This document shows, piece after piece, positions 55,326 to 63,934 of a stretch of DNA of 64,000 bases. The first letter of the stretch is position 1; every line of letters starts with the position of its first letter. The notes beneath the pieces were generated by a model. The model made no database searches and was not told the DNA's origin. It saw nothing but the letters and a program-made list of their open reading frames with translations. The position numbers and the translations under genes were made by a program. Origin of the DNA: Deefgea salmonis (lineage in GTDB: Bacteria > Pseudomonadota > Gammaproteobacteria > Burkholderiales > Chitinibacteraceae); NCBI RefSeq assembly GCF_020531905.1, contig NZ_JAJAWG010000002.1, forward strand, positions 62,001 through 126,000, given 5' to 3'.

Positions 55326-55670
55326 CTAACGCGGGATTTTCATCGACCAATACGCCAAAGCCCAAACGCCATACATCGCAATAAAATAAGCGGTAATGAG
55401 CTTGATGGTCAGCGCCAAATGGCCGGCCAAACTCGCGCTTGGCCAACTGGCGGTGACGGTATTCACCGCGATTAAAATCAGCACCGACAGCGCCAATTGC
55501 CATAAAAACAACCAGCGATAGGCTATGCCATTGGCATTGCGATAAGCAAACCCAGCTGGATCAGCGCGCTGGATTTCGACATACGCCGGAATGATCAAAT
55601 ACCAAAACAGCTGGCGAATAATCGGTTGATCCCAGTGGGTGACGATGGTTTTGGCGGTAGTAAGATTCAT
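55326..55670 (-). CDS. Small membrane protein of unknown function
   Basis: A 114-residue protein with a cytosolic or amphipathic N-terminus (about 1-45) and two to three TM segments (about 50-70, 82-105). I do not recognise a family. Codon usage matches its neighbours. It follows the AEP oxidoreductase gene by 210 bp on the same strand, with a 47-bp element between, so it could be a last gene of that operon or an independent unit. Confidence 0.6.
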   Translation of the reverse strand: MNLTTAKTIVTHWDQPIIRQLFWYLIIPAYVEIQRADPAGFAYRNANGIAYRWLFLWQLALSVLILIAVNTVTASWPSASLAGHLALTIKLITAYFIAMYGVWALAYWSMKIPR

Positions 55671-55779
55671 GATCTGTCTGTGGGTGCAAAGTCAGCTCGA
55701 GTGTGCCACAGGCCTTGCCGCAACGCTTGCTTTAGCGCAACTTCCGCGTGCGCAAACTCCGTTTGCCCCCTCTGTATGG

Positions 55780-55826
55780 GTATATTGCCATGAGTATTGA
55801 ATACAATGCGATGGCAGTAAATACCC
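55780..55826. repeat. 47-bp palindromic element, copy 8
   Basis: Begins GGTATATTGC, ends AAATACC, flanked by G and CC. Interior stems TTGCCAT / ATGGCAGTAA (offset by two) and GTATTGAATAC. In the 210-bp gap between the oxidoreductase stop and the small membrane protein gene. Confidence 0.75.
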
Positions 55827-55880
55827 CGGTAGGGTGTGCAAATCGTTAAGATTTGCTCACGCGGTAGATCCATGGGTGAT

Positions 55881-57284
55881 TTAGGCTTTGTCCGACTTTC
55901 CGGCGGCGTTGGCAAAGCGGGCGAGGATTTTGTCAAAAAACATCGGGCGTTGATCGTTGTCTTCGCAGGCTTCTTTGCGGCGGATGGCGTTGCGTACCAA
56001 CATACTGCCTAGCCAGCGTATTGGCTCGGGCGGAAAGTAACCCAGTGGCCCACTGACCAAGGCGCATTGCGCCCAACCGTCTTTTTCCCCTCGCACCATA
56101 CTGCTTAAAATTTGCCCGCCCAAATAGCACGTGCTCACGCCGTTGCCAGAATAACCAAAGCCGTAGCAAATATTGGGCTGTTGATCCAGATAGCCAAAAA
56201 ACGGCAAACCGGTGACGGAACGATCGGACGCACCATTCCACGAGGCGGCAATTGGCACCTCAGCCAAACGCGGGAAAAAGTCGTGCAGCGTTTGTTTTAG
56301 CTGGTTTTGGTAGCGGCTAGCTTGGTCAAATTCGGCGAGCATTTTGCCGCCAAAAGCAAAGGTATTGCCGCCTTTGCCCAGCATTAAACGGCCATCGCTG
56401 GTGCTGCGATAGTAATGAACAAATATCCGCGAATCGCAAATCGCCGCGCCATGCGTGAGGCCAAGCGCTTGGATTGCTTCGGGGCAGGGCTCGGTAATCA
56501 CCATATCGGACGACACAATCGCAATGCTGCGCGCAAATTGGCGGAACTGGCTGGCCATCCACGCATTCATCGCCAACACCACTTGCTGGGCAACCACTTC
56601 GCCATCGGTGGTGATCACGCGCGCAGGCTGGCCGTATTCAATGCGCTGCATGGCGGTGTTTTCATAAATCAGCACACCCAAGGATTCGGCAACGCGCGCC
56701 ATGCCGCGTACCAACAGTCCCGGATGCACGCTGCCCGCAATTGGCGAAAATTCTCCGGATAAATGCCGAGTTGAACCGGCGATTTTTTGTACTTCATCGC
56801 GCGGTAAGGTCTGCCAGCTATTGATGTCATGCGCGTTGAGCGCCGCCAATACGCCATCCATACTGCCGCTTTGTGCGCGATTAGTGGCGGTATACAGCGC
56901 GCCGTCAATACGCAGATCGGCTTGCAGCTGATACTGCGCACAAAAGTCCCGAATCGCGTAAACAGCGGCTTCTGAGGCTTTGACAATTTTGACGGCTTCA
57001 GCGGCACCAAATAGCCGCGTCAGCGTGCTTAATTTGGGGGCTAAAGTTAGCACGCAACCGCCATTGCGCCCCGATGCGCCACTGCCGCACAGGCCTTTGT
57101 CGATGATGACAATCTGCAGCTCGGGCTGCTGTTGTTTGAGTAAAATCGCCGTCCACAAACCGGTATAGCCGCCGCCGACAATGCACACATCAGCGTGGCG
57201 CTTGCCATTCAAGCTTGGCCGTGGCGGGCGGTTTTCTTGCGCTAGCGCGTCGGCAAACCACCAAGGTTGAAAAGTCTCACTCAT
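55881..57284 (-). CDS. FAD-dependent aminophosphonate oxidoreductase
   Basis: A 467-residue DAO-fold flavoprotein: N-terminal ADP-binding [15 protein letters not shown], then [17 protein letters not shown] and the C-terminal FAD contact [18 protein letters not shown]. Matches the proteins annotated as putative aminophosphonate oxidoreductase found with phnW/phnX. In related clusters, such enzymes oxidise N-alkylated or native AEP to phosphonoacetaldehyde, widening the substrate range. Its ATG overlaps the phnX TGA by 4 bp, so it is co-translated. Substrate is inferred from context. Confidence 0.82.
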   Translation of the reverse strand: MSETFQPWWFADALAQENRPPRPSLNGKRHADVCIVGGGYTGLWTAILLKQQQPELQIVIIDKGLCGSGASGRNGGCVLTLAPKLSTLTRLFGAAEAVKIVKASEAAVYAIRDFCAQYQLQADLRIDGALYTATNRAQSGSMDGVLAALNAHDINSWQTLPRDEVQKIAGSTRHLSGEFSPIAGSVHPGLLVRGMARVAESLGVLIYENTAMQRIEYGQPARVITTDGEVVAQQVVLAMNAWMASQFRQFARSIAIVSSDMVITEPCPEAIQALGLTHGAAICDSRIFVHYYRSTSDGRLMLGKGGNTFAFGGKMLAEFDQASRYQNQLKQTLHDFFPRLAEVPIAASWNGASDRSVTGLPFFGYLDQQPNICYGFGYSGNGVSTCYLGGQILSSMVRGEKDGWAQCALVSGPLGYFPPEPIRWLGSMLVRNAIRRKEACEDNDQRPMFFDKILARFANAAGKSDKA

Positions 57285-58108
57285 GGCCGCTGGCCTTGGG
57301 CTAATGCGTGTTCGATTTGCGTGATCACGCTAGGTAAATCAGCGATGCTGTCGATGACAAAATGCGCGCCAGCGGCGCTGAGTTTGGCCGTGGCTTGTTC
57401 GCGCAACGGCGCTTGCTCGCTGGGCGTGAGCGCCAGCCATTCTTTTTCTGTGAGGCCAACTTCATTGCCGCTAATGGCTAAACCGACGGTCCACATGCCC
57501 GCGTTTAAACCCTCAGCAATGCCCGGCACGGTGTCGTCGACTTTAACGCAGGCGGCAACATGGCTGATGCCGAGCTCAATCACATTGGCCAGCGCCATCC
57601 ATGGCCCCGGGCGTGCGCCGGCTTTAAGGTCATCGGCAGCAACGGTGTAATCGGGGGTAAAGCCGTATTGCGTAGCGATTGGCTGTAACGCGTTCATCAC
57701 TGCGCGTGGGTAGCCGGTGCAACTGCCGATTTTAAGGCCGCGCTCACGCAATTGGTTAATGGTGCTGATGGCGCCAGTGATCGGTCGCGAAAACTCGCCC
57801 ACATGCGCAATTTGCAGCGGCATAAACAGCGCATAAATCTGGTCCACGTCGGCGTCGTTCATGTCGCGACCATATTGAGCTTGCCAGCGCGCAGCTACGC
57901 TTGGCATTTGGCCAACGGCTTTGATGTGATCCCACTTGGCTAAGCCCATTGGACCCCGTGCTTCGGCCATGGTGAGCGTGATGCCACATTGCGCAAAAGC
58001 TTCAACCAAGACTTGGGTGGGGGCGAATGAGCCAAAATCGAGCACGGTGCCAGCCCAATCAAAAATAACCGCTTGCAAAGGACCGGTATAAGCGTGTGTG
58101 TTGAGCAT
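57281..58108 (-). CDS. phnX: Phosphonoacetaldehyde hydrolase
   Basis: A 275-residue HAD enzyme that cleaves the C-P bond of phosphonoacetaldehyde to acetaldehyde and phosphate. Nucleophile Asp in [13 protein letters not shown], substrate Schiff-base Lys in [21 protein letters not shown], and [12 protein letters not shown]. Starts 11 bp after phnW, AAGGA before ATG 58108. Confidence 0.96.
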   Translation of the reverse strand: MLNTHAYTGPLQAVIFDWAGTVLDFGSFAPTQVLVEAFAQCGITLTMAEARGPMGLAKWDHIKAVGQMPSVAARWQAQYGRDMNDADVDQIYALFMPLQIAHVGEFSRPITGAISTINQLRERGLKIGSCTGYPRAVMNALQPIATQYGFTPDYTVAADDLKAGARPGPWMALANVIELGISHVAACVKVDDTVPGIAEGLNAGMWTVGLAISGNEVGLTEKEWLALTPSEQAPLREQATAKLSAAGAHFVIDSIADLPSVITQIEHALAQGQRP

Positions 58109-58119
58109 GTTGGATTTCC

Positions 58120-59253
58120 TTATTGGATAGTTGAGTGATTAGGTTGGCTGTTTAACCAACCCAATTGAGTGAGGACGTCGATGATGGCGTGCGCGGCTTG
58201 TTGCAACTGCGCGGGGTCAATGGCGCCAATGCAGCCAACGCGAAAGGTTTCTACCGTGGTGAGTTTGCCCGGATAGAGTAAAAATCCGCGCTGGCTCATT
58301 GCTTGATAAAAAGCGGCAAATTGATATTCGGGATGGCGCGGTGCGTGGAAGGTCAAAATAATTGGCGCTTGTAACTCTGGCGCTAAAAATAAAGCTAAAC
58401 CGGCTTGGCCTAATGCGCTGATTAATACGTTGGCATTGGCGGTATAGCGCGCCAAGCGAGTAGGGCGGCCGCCTTCAGCTTGATACTGGTCAATCGCGGC
58501 GCGTAATGCCGCCACCACATGAGTCGGCGGCGTAAAGCGCCATTGCCCTGTGCGCTGTAAATAATCGTATTGATCAGCCAAATCGAGCGCCAGCGATGGA
58601 CTATTGCCATGGGCTAGCGCGATGGCGCTGGTTTTGGCAATCACAAAACCCATGCCGGGAACGCCTTCTAAACATTTGCCCGAGGCGGCGATGAGCGCGC
58701 AAATCGGCATCTGTGCTAAATCAATGTCCAGCGCGCCAAATGACGACATCGCATCCACAATCAGCTCAGCGCCATGGCCGGCGACGATGTCGGCGATCTC
58801 GCTTAAGGGGTTTAAAAGGCCGGTGGCGGTTTCGCAATGAATCAGGCCCACGTAACCAATGCTGGGATCAGCGCTCAGCGCCGCATCGAGCGCAGTTGGA
58901 TCGACAGGCACGCCGTCTGGCCAGCGCAGTGTCGCGACATTTAAGCCGATTTTCTGCGCGATTTTATGCATTCTTTGCCCGTAAGCACCGTTGTCGAGCA
59001 CCAGTATTTTGCTGCTCTTATTTACCAGCGTGCCGATAGCCGCTTCAACGGCAAAAGTGCCCGAGCCTTGCAATGGAATGCAGCAGTGCTGCGCTTGGCC
59101 GTTGGCAATCGCCAATAGATCAGCGCACACTGATGCGGTTAGGGCGTTAAAGTCGCCATCCCATGAGCCCCAGTCTTTGAGCATTGCGGTGCGCGTTGCC
59201 AAGCTGGTGCTCAGTGGCCCGGGGGTGAGTAAGATTTTTTCTTGGCGCATCAT
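58120..59253 (-). CDS. phnW: 2-aminoethylphosphonate:pyruvate transaminase
   Basis: A 377-residue class V PLP enzyme: [38 protein letters not shown] and [14 protein letters not shown] (PLP lysine). Converts AEP plus pyruvate to phosphonoacetaldehyde plus alanine. Two adjacent ATGs (59253 and 59250) follow AAAGG. A CATCTAGATG palindrome ends 9 bp upstream and overlaps the leader. First of the phnW-phnX-oxidoreductase operon. Confidence 0.96.
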   Translation of the reverse strand: MMRQEKILLTPGPLSTSLATRTAMLKDWGSWDGDFNALTASVCADLLAIANGQAQHCCIPLQGSGTFAVEAAIGTLVNKSSKILVLDNGAYGQRMHKIAQKIGLNVATLRWPDGVPVDPTALDAALSADPSIGYVGLIHCETATGLLNPLSEIADIVAGHGAELIVDAMSSFGALDIDLAQMPICALIAASGKCLEGVPGMGFVIAKTSAIALAHGNSPSLALDLADQYDYLQRTGQWRFTPPTHVVAALRAAIDQYQAEGGRPTRLARYTANANVLISALGQAGLALFLAPELQAPIILTFHAPRHPEYQFAAFYQAMSQRGFLLYPGKLTTVETFRVGCIGAIDPAQLQQAAHAIIDVLTQLGWLNSQPNHSTIQ

Positions 59254-59260
59254 AGTCCTT

Positions 59261-59272
59261 TCATCTAGATGA
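59261..59272. promoter_or_regulatory. Putative PhnR operator in the phnW leader
   Basis: TCATCTAGATGA, a perfect 12-bp palindrome followed by ATTTTTAT, identical in its CATCTAGATGAATTTTT part to the site before phnS. Close to the ATG, where a bound repressor would block elongation or RNA access. Confidence 0.65.
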
Positions 59273-59307
59273 ATTTTTATCCCCGAAAAAAGCGCATAAA
59301 GCGCTGG

Positions 59308-59354
59308 GGTATTGCTGTGTGATTAATATTTAATAAAGCTGGTAGTTAAATACC
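59308..59354. repeat. 47-bp palindromic element, copy 9
   Basis: Begins GGTATTGCTG, ends TTAAATACC, with an ATATTTAAT centre. Ends pair over six bases; interior largely unpaired. Confidence 0.72.
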
Positions 59355-59401
59355 TACTGGTTCTGATCAGGTGTTAATGCTGGTTAAAGCATCGCGGCAT
59401 T

Positions 59402-59496
59402 CCCTCTCCCTTGATGGGAGAGGGTTAGGGTGAGGGTGAAACTACGGCGTGCAGCTCAACACCCCCATCCCAGCCTTCCCCCATCAAGGGGGAAGG
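59402..59496. repeat. REP-like double hairpin
   Basis: Hairpin 1: CCCTCTCCC-TTGAT-GGGAGAGGG (59402-59424). Hairpin 2: CCTTCCCCC-ATCAA-GGGGGAAGG (59474-59496). GGGTGAGGGTG and CACCCCCATCCC between them make the whole 95 bp an imperfect palindrome. This is the pattern of a widespread class of intergenic proteobacterial repeats. Confidence 0.85.
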
Positions 59497-59582
59497 AGCT
59501 ACAGTCCCGCGACTCAAACGACTGTGATTTAACGTATCAACATCAAATCTGAACAAAACCCAAAGGGTTTGCGCGCTGATCA

Positions 59583-59618
59583 GGTACCGTGCCACAGGCA
59601 CTTAAAACCACGAATACC
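59583..59618 (+). repeat. Degenerate copy C of the 36-bp hairpin repeat
   Basis: The central CCGTGCCACAGGCACTTAA matches copies A and B, but the outer arms are GGTA and TACC instead of GTTGATG/CATCAAC. Confidence 0.6.
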
Positions 59619-59664
59619 TAAGCCAAGCCAAACCGTTGCTACGCTGAGATTGAGCCCTGCCTCC

Positions 59665-61359
59665 TCATTCTTGTCGCCGCCAGCGTTGGCTGCGATGTTG
59701 TAAAAAATGACTGATCACTGCAAAAACAGCGCAGGCGGCGGCGGAGCTGATGACGATTAATGTCGCCATCGCTGCTGAAGCGGCGGTATCGCCAGCGTCG
59801 TCCATATTGAGCACCGCCACCGAGGCCAGCATGGTGTCGGAGGTGTAAATAAACACCACTGCCGAGACGGTGGTCATGGTGGCAATAAAGAAATAACGCG
59901 CAATTTCTAGGGCTGCTGGTAGGCAAATCGGCAGCGTCACTCGCCAAGCGGTGATCCAAAACGGCACTTTGAGCGAGGCGGCGACCAATTCAAACTCTGC
60001 GTCCAGTTGCTTGAGTGCGGTGACGGCAGTGAGATGCGCGGTGGTGTAAAAATGCGCGATCGAGCACAGCACCAAGATCGACATCGTGCCGTAGAGCGCA
60101 TGGAGCGGATTGCTCGGATGATTAAAAAAGAACACATAACCCAAACCCAGCACCAACCCTGGTACTGCCATCGGCAGCATGGCTAATAAATGCAAGATGG
60201 GTCGCCAGCCACGGCAAGTGGCGACTTTTTCGGTGAGCCACGCGCCGGTAAACACCAAAATCGAGCCAAATAGTGCGGTATACGCCGACATTTTTAAGCT
60301 ATTGCTAAACGCGCTCCAGCCACCACCGTCCATATCGTCAAAATTAAAATGCTGTAAAGACAGTTGCATTTGATACGGCCATTGCTTAATCAGCGCCGCC
60401 GCGATGGCGGTGCCAAGGATCAGTAGCAAGGCGCCGCTGACGACGAGGCAAAACAATAAAGCGCAGCGATCTAGCCATGGGGTGGCCTTGATATGCAGCG
60501 TTTGCGCTCGCGCCGTGAGTAGCGCTTGCTGCTTTTTTTGTGCGTAATGATCCAGCACAAAAGACAAGACCGCCGGCACCAAGAGCAGCAAACCAATGAC
60601 TGCGCCGCGCGAGAAGTTTTGCTGACCGATCACTTGCTTATACGCTTCAAGCGCCAGCACATTAAACGAGCCGCCGATGACTTTGGCCACGCCAAAATCA
60701 GTCATCACCAAGGTAAACACCACCACTGCCGACGACAGCACGCCGTAGCGAACGCTAGGCAAAGTGACGCTGAACCATTGCCGGCAGCGGCCTGCGCCGA
60801 GCGCGCTCGCCGCTTCGTATAAGCGGCCATCGGCAACGCGCAAAGCGGTAAGTAAAATCATCATTGCGTGCGGAAAAGTAAAAAACACTTGGCCGATCAC
60901 AATCCCCCAAAAGCCATAAATACTGCCGTCAGGAAACCACGACTTCAGCAAACCTTGATTGCCAAATAAATACACCAGCGCAATCCCCGGTAGCAGCGAC
61001 GGTGCTAATAGCGGAATCAAGGCCAACATTCGCAGCACGCCTTTGGCCGGCATGGCCGAGCGGGTGAGCGCGGCGGCGTATAAATACGCCAGTGGAATCA
61101 CAATCAGCGTGCTCATTAGCGCTAATTTGACGCTATTGAATAAGCTTTGCAGCAAGCTGGGCGAATCGAGTACCGCTTCAATACTGCCCCAGCCCCATTG
61201 CTGAGTTTTAGGATCAAACAAAGCTTGGCTTAAAATCGCCAATAAGGGCCCAGCTAAAATCAGTAGCAAAATCAGCACAATGCCGCCAGCAATCAGCGTG
61301 GCCCAGTATTCATTGCGCCAGCGCGCGTGCGGTGCTTCGAGGGTGAGGGTTGGGTTCAT
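59665..61359 (-). CDS. phnUV: 2-aminoethylphosphonate ABC transporter permease (fused PhnU-PhnV)
   Basis: A 564-residue permease with two six-TM halves joined by a TM segment around 290-320, each with an EAA loop (EAASALGAGRCRQWFSVTLP, VAASLKVPFWITAWRVTLP). This fused form is normal for this AEP transporter type. ATG overlaps the phnT TGA by 4 bp. A frame antisense to the phnT start is absent. Imports AEP with phnS and phnT. Confidence 0.92.
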   Translation of the reverse strand: MNPTLTLEAPHARWRNEYWATLIAGGIVLILLLILAGPLLAILSQALFDPKTQQWGWGSIEAVLDSPSLLQSLFNSVKLALMSTLIVIPLAYLYAAALTRSAMPAKGVLRMLALIPLLAPSLLPGIALVYLFGNQGLLKSWFPDGSIYGFWGIVIGQVFFTFPHAMMILLTALRVADGRLYEAASALGAGRCRQWFSVTLPSVRYGVLSSAVVVFTLVMTDFGVAKVIGGSFNVLALEAYKQVIGQQNFSRGAVIGLLLLVPAVLSFVLDHYAQKKQQALLTARAQTLHIKATPWLDRCALLFCLVVSGALLLILGTAIAAALIKQWPYQMQLSLQHFNFDDMDGGGWSAFSNSLKMSAYTALFGSILVFTGAWLTEKVATCRGWRPILHLLAMLPMAVPGLVLGLGYVFFFNHPSNPLHALYGTMSILVLCSIAHFYTTAHLTAVTALKQLDAEFELVAASLKVPFWITAWRVTLPICLPAALEIARYFFIATMTTVSAVVFIYTSDTMLASVAVLNMDDAGDTAASAAMATLIVISSAAACAVFAVISHFLQHRSQRWRRQE

Positions 61360-62456
61360 GCGCTCACCTCGGGCAAAAAGCAGCGCAGCTTGTCGGCAGG
61401 CAAATAAATCGGAATCAGTTGCTGCTCGGCAAGGCGCAATTGCGCCATTTCGCGATGGCTAATAATGACTTCGAGCTCAATGCCATCCCAATCATTGACC
61501 AACAGCCGCAGTCGGTAAACGCTGCCTAACAGCTCAAGCTGCAGTAACTTTCCTAAACCCACTTGCGGATCATTGCGCCATTGCGGCAATAGCTCAATGT
61601 CTTCTGGGCGAATAAACACATCGTAGTGTTGGCCTTGCACCAAAGCATTGGCGCGATGCGTGGCCAGCGTGTGCCGACCTAATTGCACCTGATGCGGGCT
61701 GACCGCAAGGGTGTTGAGCCAGTTGCAATGGCCGACAAAGCTGGCGACAAAACGGCTAGCAGGGTGTTGATAGATTTCAGCTGGCGTGCCAATTTGCTCG
61801 ATGACGCCGTGATTCATCACGACGATCCGGTCGGCCATGGTGAGCGCTTCTTCCTGGTCGTGCGTCACCATGATGGTGGTGATGCCCAGTTGCTGCTGCA
61901 GCGCTTTGATTTCGCCGCGTAAATGCGTGCGAACTTGTGCGTCGAGCGCCGAGAGCGGCTCGTCAAGTAACAGTAAATTCGGTGAGGTAGCCAAAGCGCG
62001 CGCCAGCGCAACGCGTTGTTGTTGGCCACCAGAAATTTGTGACGGATACTGTTCGGCCAAAGCCGAAAGGCCGATTAAATTGAGTAATTCGCTGACGCGG
62101 CGTTGCTGATCTTCAGAGCGACCTTTGAGGCCATAGGCGATATTGCGTGCGATCGTGAGATTGGGAAACAGTGCATACGATTGAAACACAATGCCGTAAT
62201 CGCGTTGATTGGGGGCGGCGTGGGTGATATCGCGGCCCGCTTGAGCGATTAGCCCGCGATCACACGATTCAAGCCCGGCAATGATGCGCAGCAAAGTGGT
62301 TTTGCCGCAGCCAGACGGCCCCAATAAGCAAACAAATTCGCCTTTATTCACGGCCAGCGAGATATCGCGCAAAGCGCTAAATGCGCCAAAATTTTTATTC
62401 ACGCCATGAATGGTCAATTCAGCGTGCTGGGTGGCGATGGCGGGTGCTCGGTTCAT
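61356..62456 (-). CDS. phnT: 2-aminoethylphosphonate ABC transporter ATPase
   Basis: A 366-residue ATPase: Walker A GPSGCGKTTLLR, signature ISGGQQQRVALARAL, Walker B LLLDEPLSALD, C-terminal TOBE-like domain. AAGGA precedes ATG 62456. The 258-bp gap to phnS holds two hairpin repeats. Confidence 0.93.
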   Translation of the reverse strand: MNRAPAIATQHAELTIHGVNKNFGAFSALRDISLAVNKGEFVCLLGPSGCGKTTLLRIIAGLESCDRGLIAQAGRDITHAAPNQRDYGIVFQSYALFPNLTIARNIAYGLKGRSEDQQRRVSELLNLIGLSALAEQYPSQISGGQQQRVALARALATSPNLLLLDEPLSALDAQVRTHLRGEIKALQQQLGITTIMVTHDQEEALTMADRIVVMNHGVIEQIGTPAEIYQHPASRFVASFVGHCNWLNTLAVSPHQVQLGRHTLATHRANALVQGQHYDVFIRPEDIELLPQWRNDPQVGLGKLLQLELLGSVYRLRLLVNDWDGIELEVIISHREMAQLRLAEQQLIPIYLPADKLRCFLPEVSA

Positions 62457-62569
62457 ACGAAGTCCTTACGGTGGCTGGCCTTTCATGCAGTAGACCCAAA
62501 ACAATGCTGCCCTACACTTGCTGGTACAGGATGTTGTTGCGCGGTGGCGCGGGTTAAATGATTTGTAGG

Positions 62570-62616
62570 GGTATCTCCATGTATCTCATATTTCAAATGA
62601 GATACATGGAGATACC
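62570..62616. repeat. 47-bp palindromic element, copy 10 (perfect hairpin)
   Basis: Begins GGTATCTCCATG, ends CATGGAGATACC. Two 20-bp arms pair without a mismatch around a 7-nt loop ATTTCAA. Located 98 bp after phnS (minus strand) and 113 bp before phnT, within the same operon. Confidence 0.85.
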
Positions 62617-62644
62617 TATGCAATTTGCTGGTGTTCATACTGAG

Positions 62645-62680
62645 GTTGATGCCGTGCCGCAGGCACTTAAAACCATCAAC
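62645..62680 (+). repeat. 36-bp hairpin repeat, copy B
   Basis: Outer arms GTTGATG / CATCAAC, inner hairpin GTGC-CGCAG-GCAC. Starts 28 bp beyond element copy 10 and 35 bp from the phnS stop; compare copy A beside element copy 1. Confidence 0.75.
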
Positions 62681-62714
62681 ACTCAATCGGAACACCTGCC
62701 GCCAAGCTACTGGC

Positions 62715-63734
62715 TTACTTTTTCGGCTCTGATTTGCTGTCGTAGCGCTTGGTCCACTCGGCGAGGGTTTTGTCGCGCATGGCGGCCGAAACGCGTAGGT
62801 CTTGTTTGATCAAGCGTTGTTCGTAGTCAGCAGGAATATGCGCATTCGGTTTGGCAATACCTGGCATGGCGACGATGGCGAAGTTCTTTTCATACAGCTC
62901 GTTGGCCGATTTTGATGCTGACCAATCGGCGAGTTTTTTTGCCGCATCGAGGTTTTTAGTGCCTTTCATAATTGCGGTGGCTTCCAAATCCCAGCCTAGG
63001 CCTTCTTTTGGAAACACCAAATCAATCGGCGCGCCGCCTTCTTTGATTTTGGCCGCGCGGTATTCAAATGAAATACCGATGGGGAATTCGCCGGCAGCGG
63101 CTTGCTTGCAAGGTTTTGAGCCGGAGTGGGTGTATTGCGCGATGTTATCGTGCAATTTATCCATATACGCCCAGCCTTCTTTTTCGCCCATCATTTGCAA
63201 CCATGCGCTCACGTCAAAATAACCGGTGCCACTTGAAGCGGGATTGGGCATAACGATTTTATTTTTGTATTCAGGCTTGGTCAGGTCTTTCCAGCTTTCG
63301 GGTTTTTTAATGCCTTGTTTGGCCGCCTCAACGGTGTTAAAGCAAATCGCCGCGCCCCATACATCCATGCCTACCCAAGCTGGTGGCGTGCGATCATCCA
63401 CGTAGGCTTTACTGAGTAGCTCTACGCCTTTAGGCGCGTAAGGTTGTAGCATGCCGTCTTTTTCAAAAATCAATAATGACGATGCGGCTAGGCCCATCAC
63501 CACATCGGCTTGTGGATTGGCTTTTTCAGCGAGTAATTTTGCGGTAATAATGCCGGTAGAGTCGCGCACCCATTTGATTTTGATGTCTGGATTTTCGGCT
63601 TCAAATTTGGTCTGATACGCTTTGAGCTGATCGGCTTCCAGCGCGGTATATACCGTCAGAGTGGTTTCAGCTAAAGCCAGTGGTGCCGTCAAGAGTAGCG
63701 ACAGAGCGAGCGACAGCGAGGTGAGGGTTTTCAT
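62715..63734 (-). CDS. phnS: 2-aminoethylphosphonate ABC transporter substrate-binding protein
   Basis: A 339-residue periplasmic binding protein: signal peptide ending LALAE (about 22), then ETTLTVYTALEADQLKAYQ and WVRDSTGIITAKLLAEKA as in PhnS-type proteins. ATG 63734 with AAGG about 8 nt upstream is chosen; the upstream frame to 63884 would add 50 residues before a clear signal peptide. First gene of the phnS-phnT-phnUV operon. Confidence 0.92.
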   Translation of the reverse strand: MKTLTSLSLALSLLLTAPLALAETTLTVYTALEADQLKAYQTKFEAENPDIKIKWVRDSTGIITAKLLAEKANPQADVVMGLAASSLLIFEKDGMLQPYAPKGVELLSKAYVDDRTPPAWVGMDVWGAAICFNTVEAAKQGIKKPESWKDLTKPEYKNKIVMPNPASSGTGYFDVSAWLQMMGEKEGWAYMDKLHDNIAQYTHSGSKPCKQAAAGEFPIGISFEYRAAKIKEGGAPIDLVFPKEGLGWDLEATAIMKGTKNLDAAKKLADWSASKSANELYEKNFAIVAMPGIAKPNAHIPADYEQRLIKQDLRVSAAMRDKTLAEWTKRYDSKSEPKK

Positions 63735-63802
63735 TGCACAAGCCTTATTGCGTGGGTTTAAAGTGGCGCTATTATGCTCAGCGCAACGTGACAAACCGAT
63801 TA

Positions 63803-63812
63803 CATCTAGATG
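63803..63812. promoter_or_regulatory. Putative PhnR operator upstream of phnS
   Basis: CATCTAGATG followed by AATTTTTT, the same sequence as before phnW. It lies 69 bp from the phnS ATG, just upstream of a possible -35 (TCGGTT on minus, 63794-63799) with CATAAT as -10 17 bp later. Confidence 0.6.
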
Positions 63813-63934
63813 AATTTTTTGTGCGTGTGGCATTGCGGGCAAATCCAATTGATTGTTGCTGGCGCTTGATCTTTCGCTCGGCAAATGGCCGATTCTGTGT
63901 ATTATGGATTCTCAATTTTTCGCAAGGAGGCGTA

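Larger units (their letters stand above)
59273..59664. other. Intergenic region rich in repeats
   Basis: Between phnW and phnUV. Contains 47-bp element copy 9, a double-hairpin REP-like repeat and a degenerate 36-bp repeat. No gene is supported. Confidence 0.65.
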
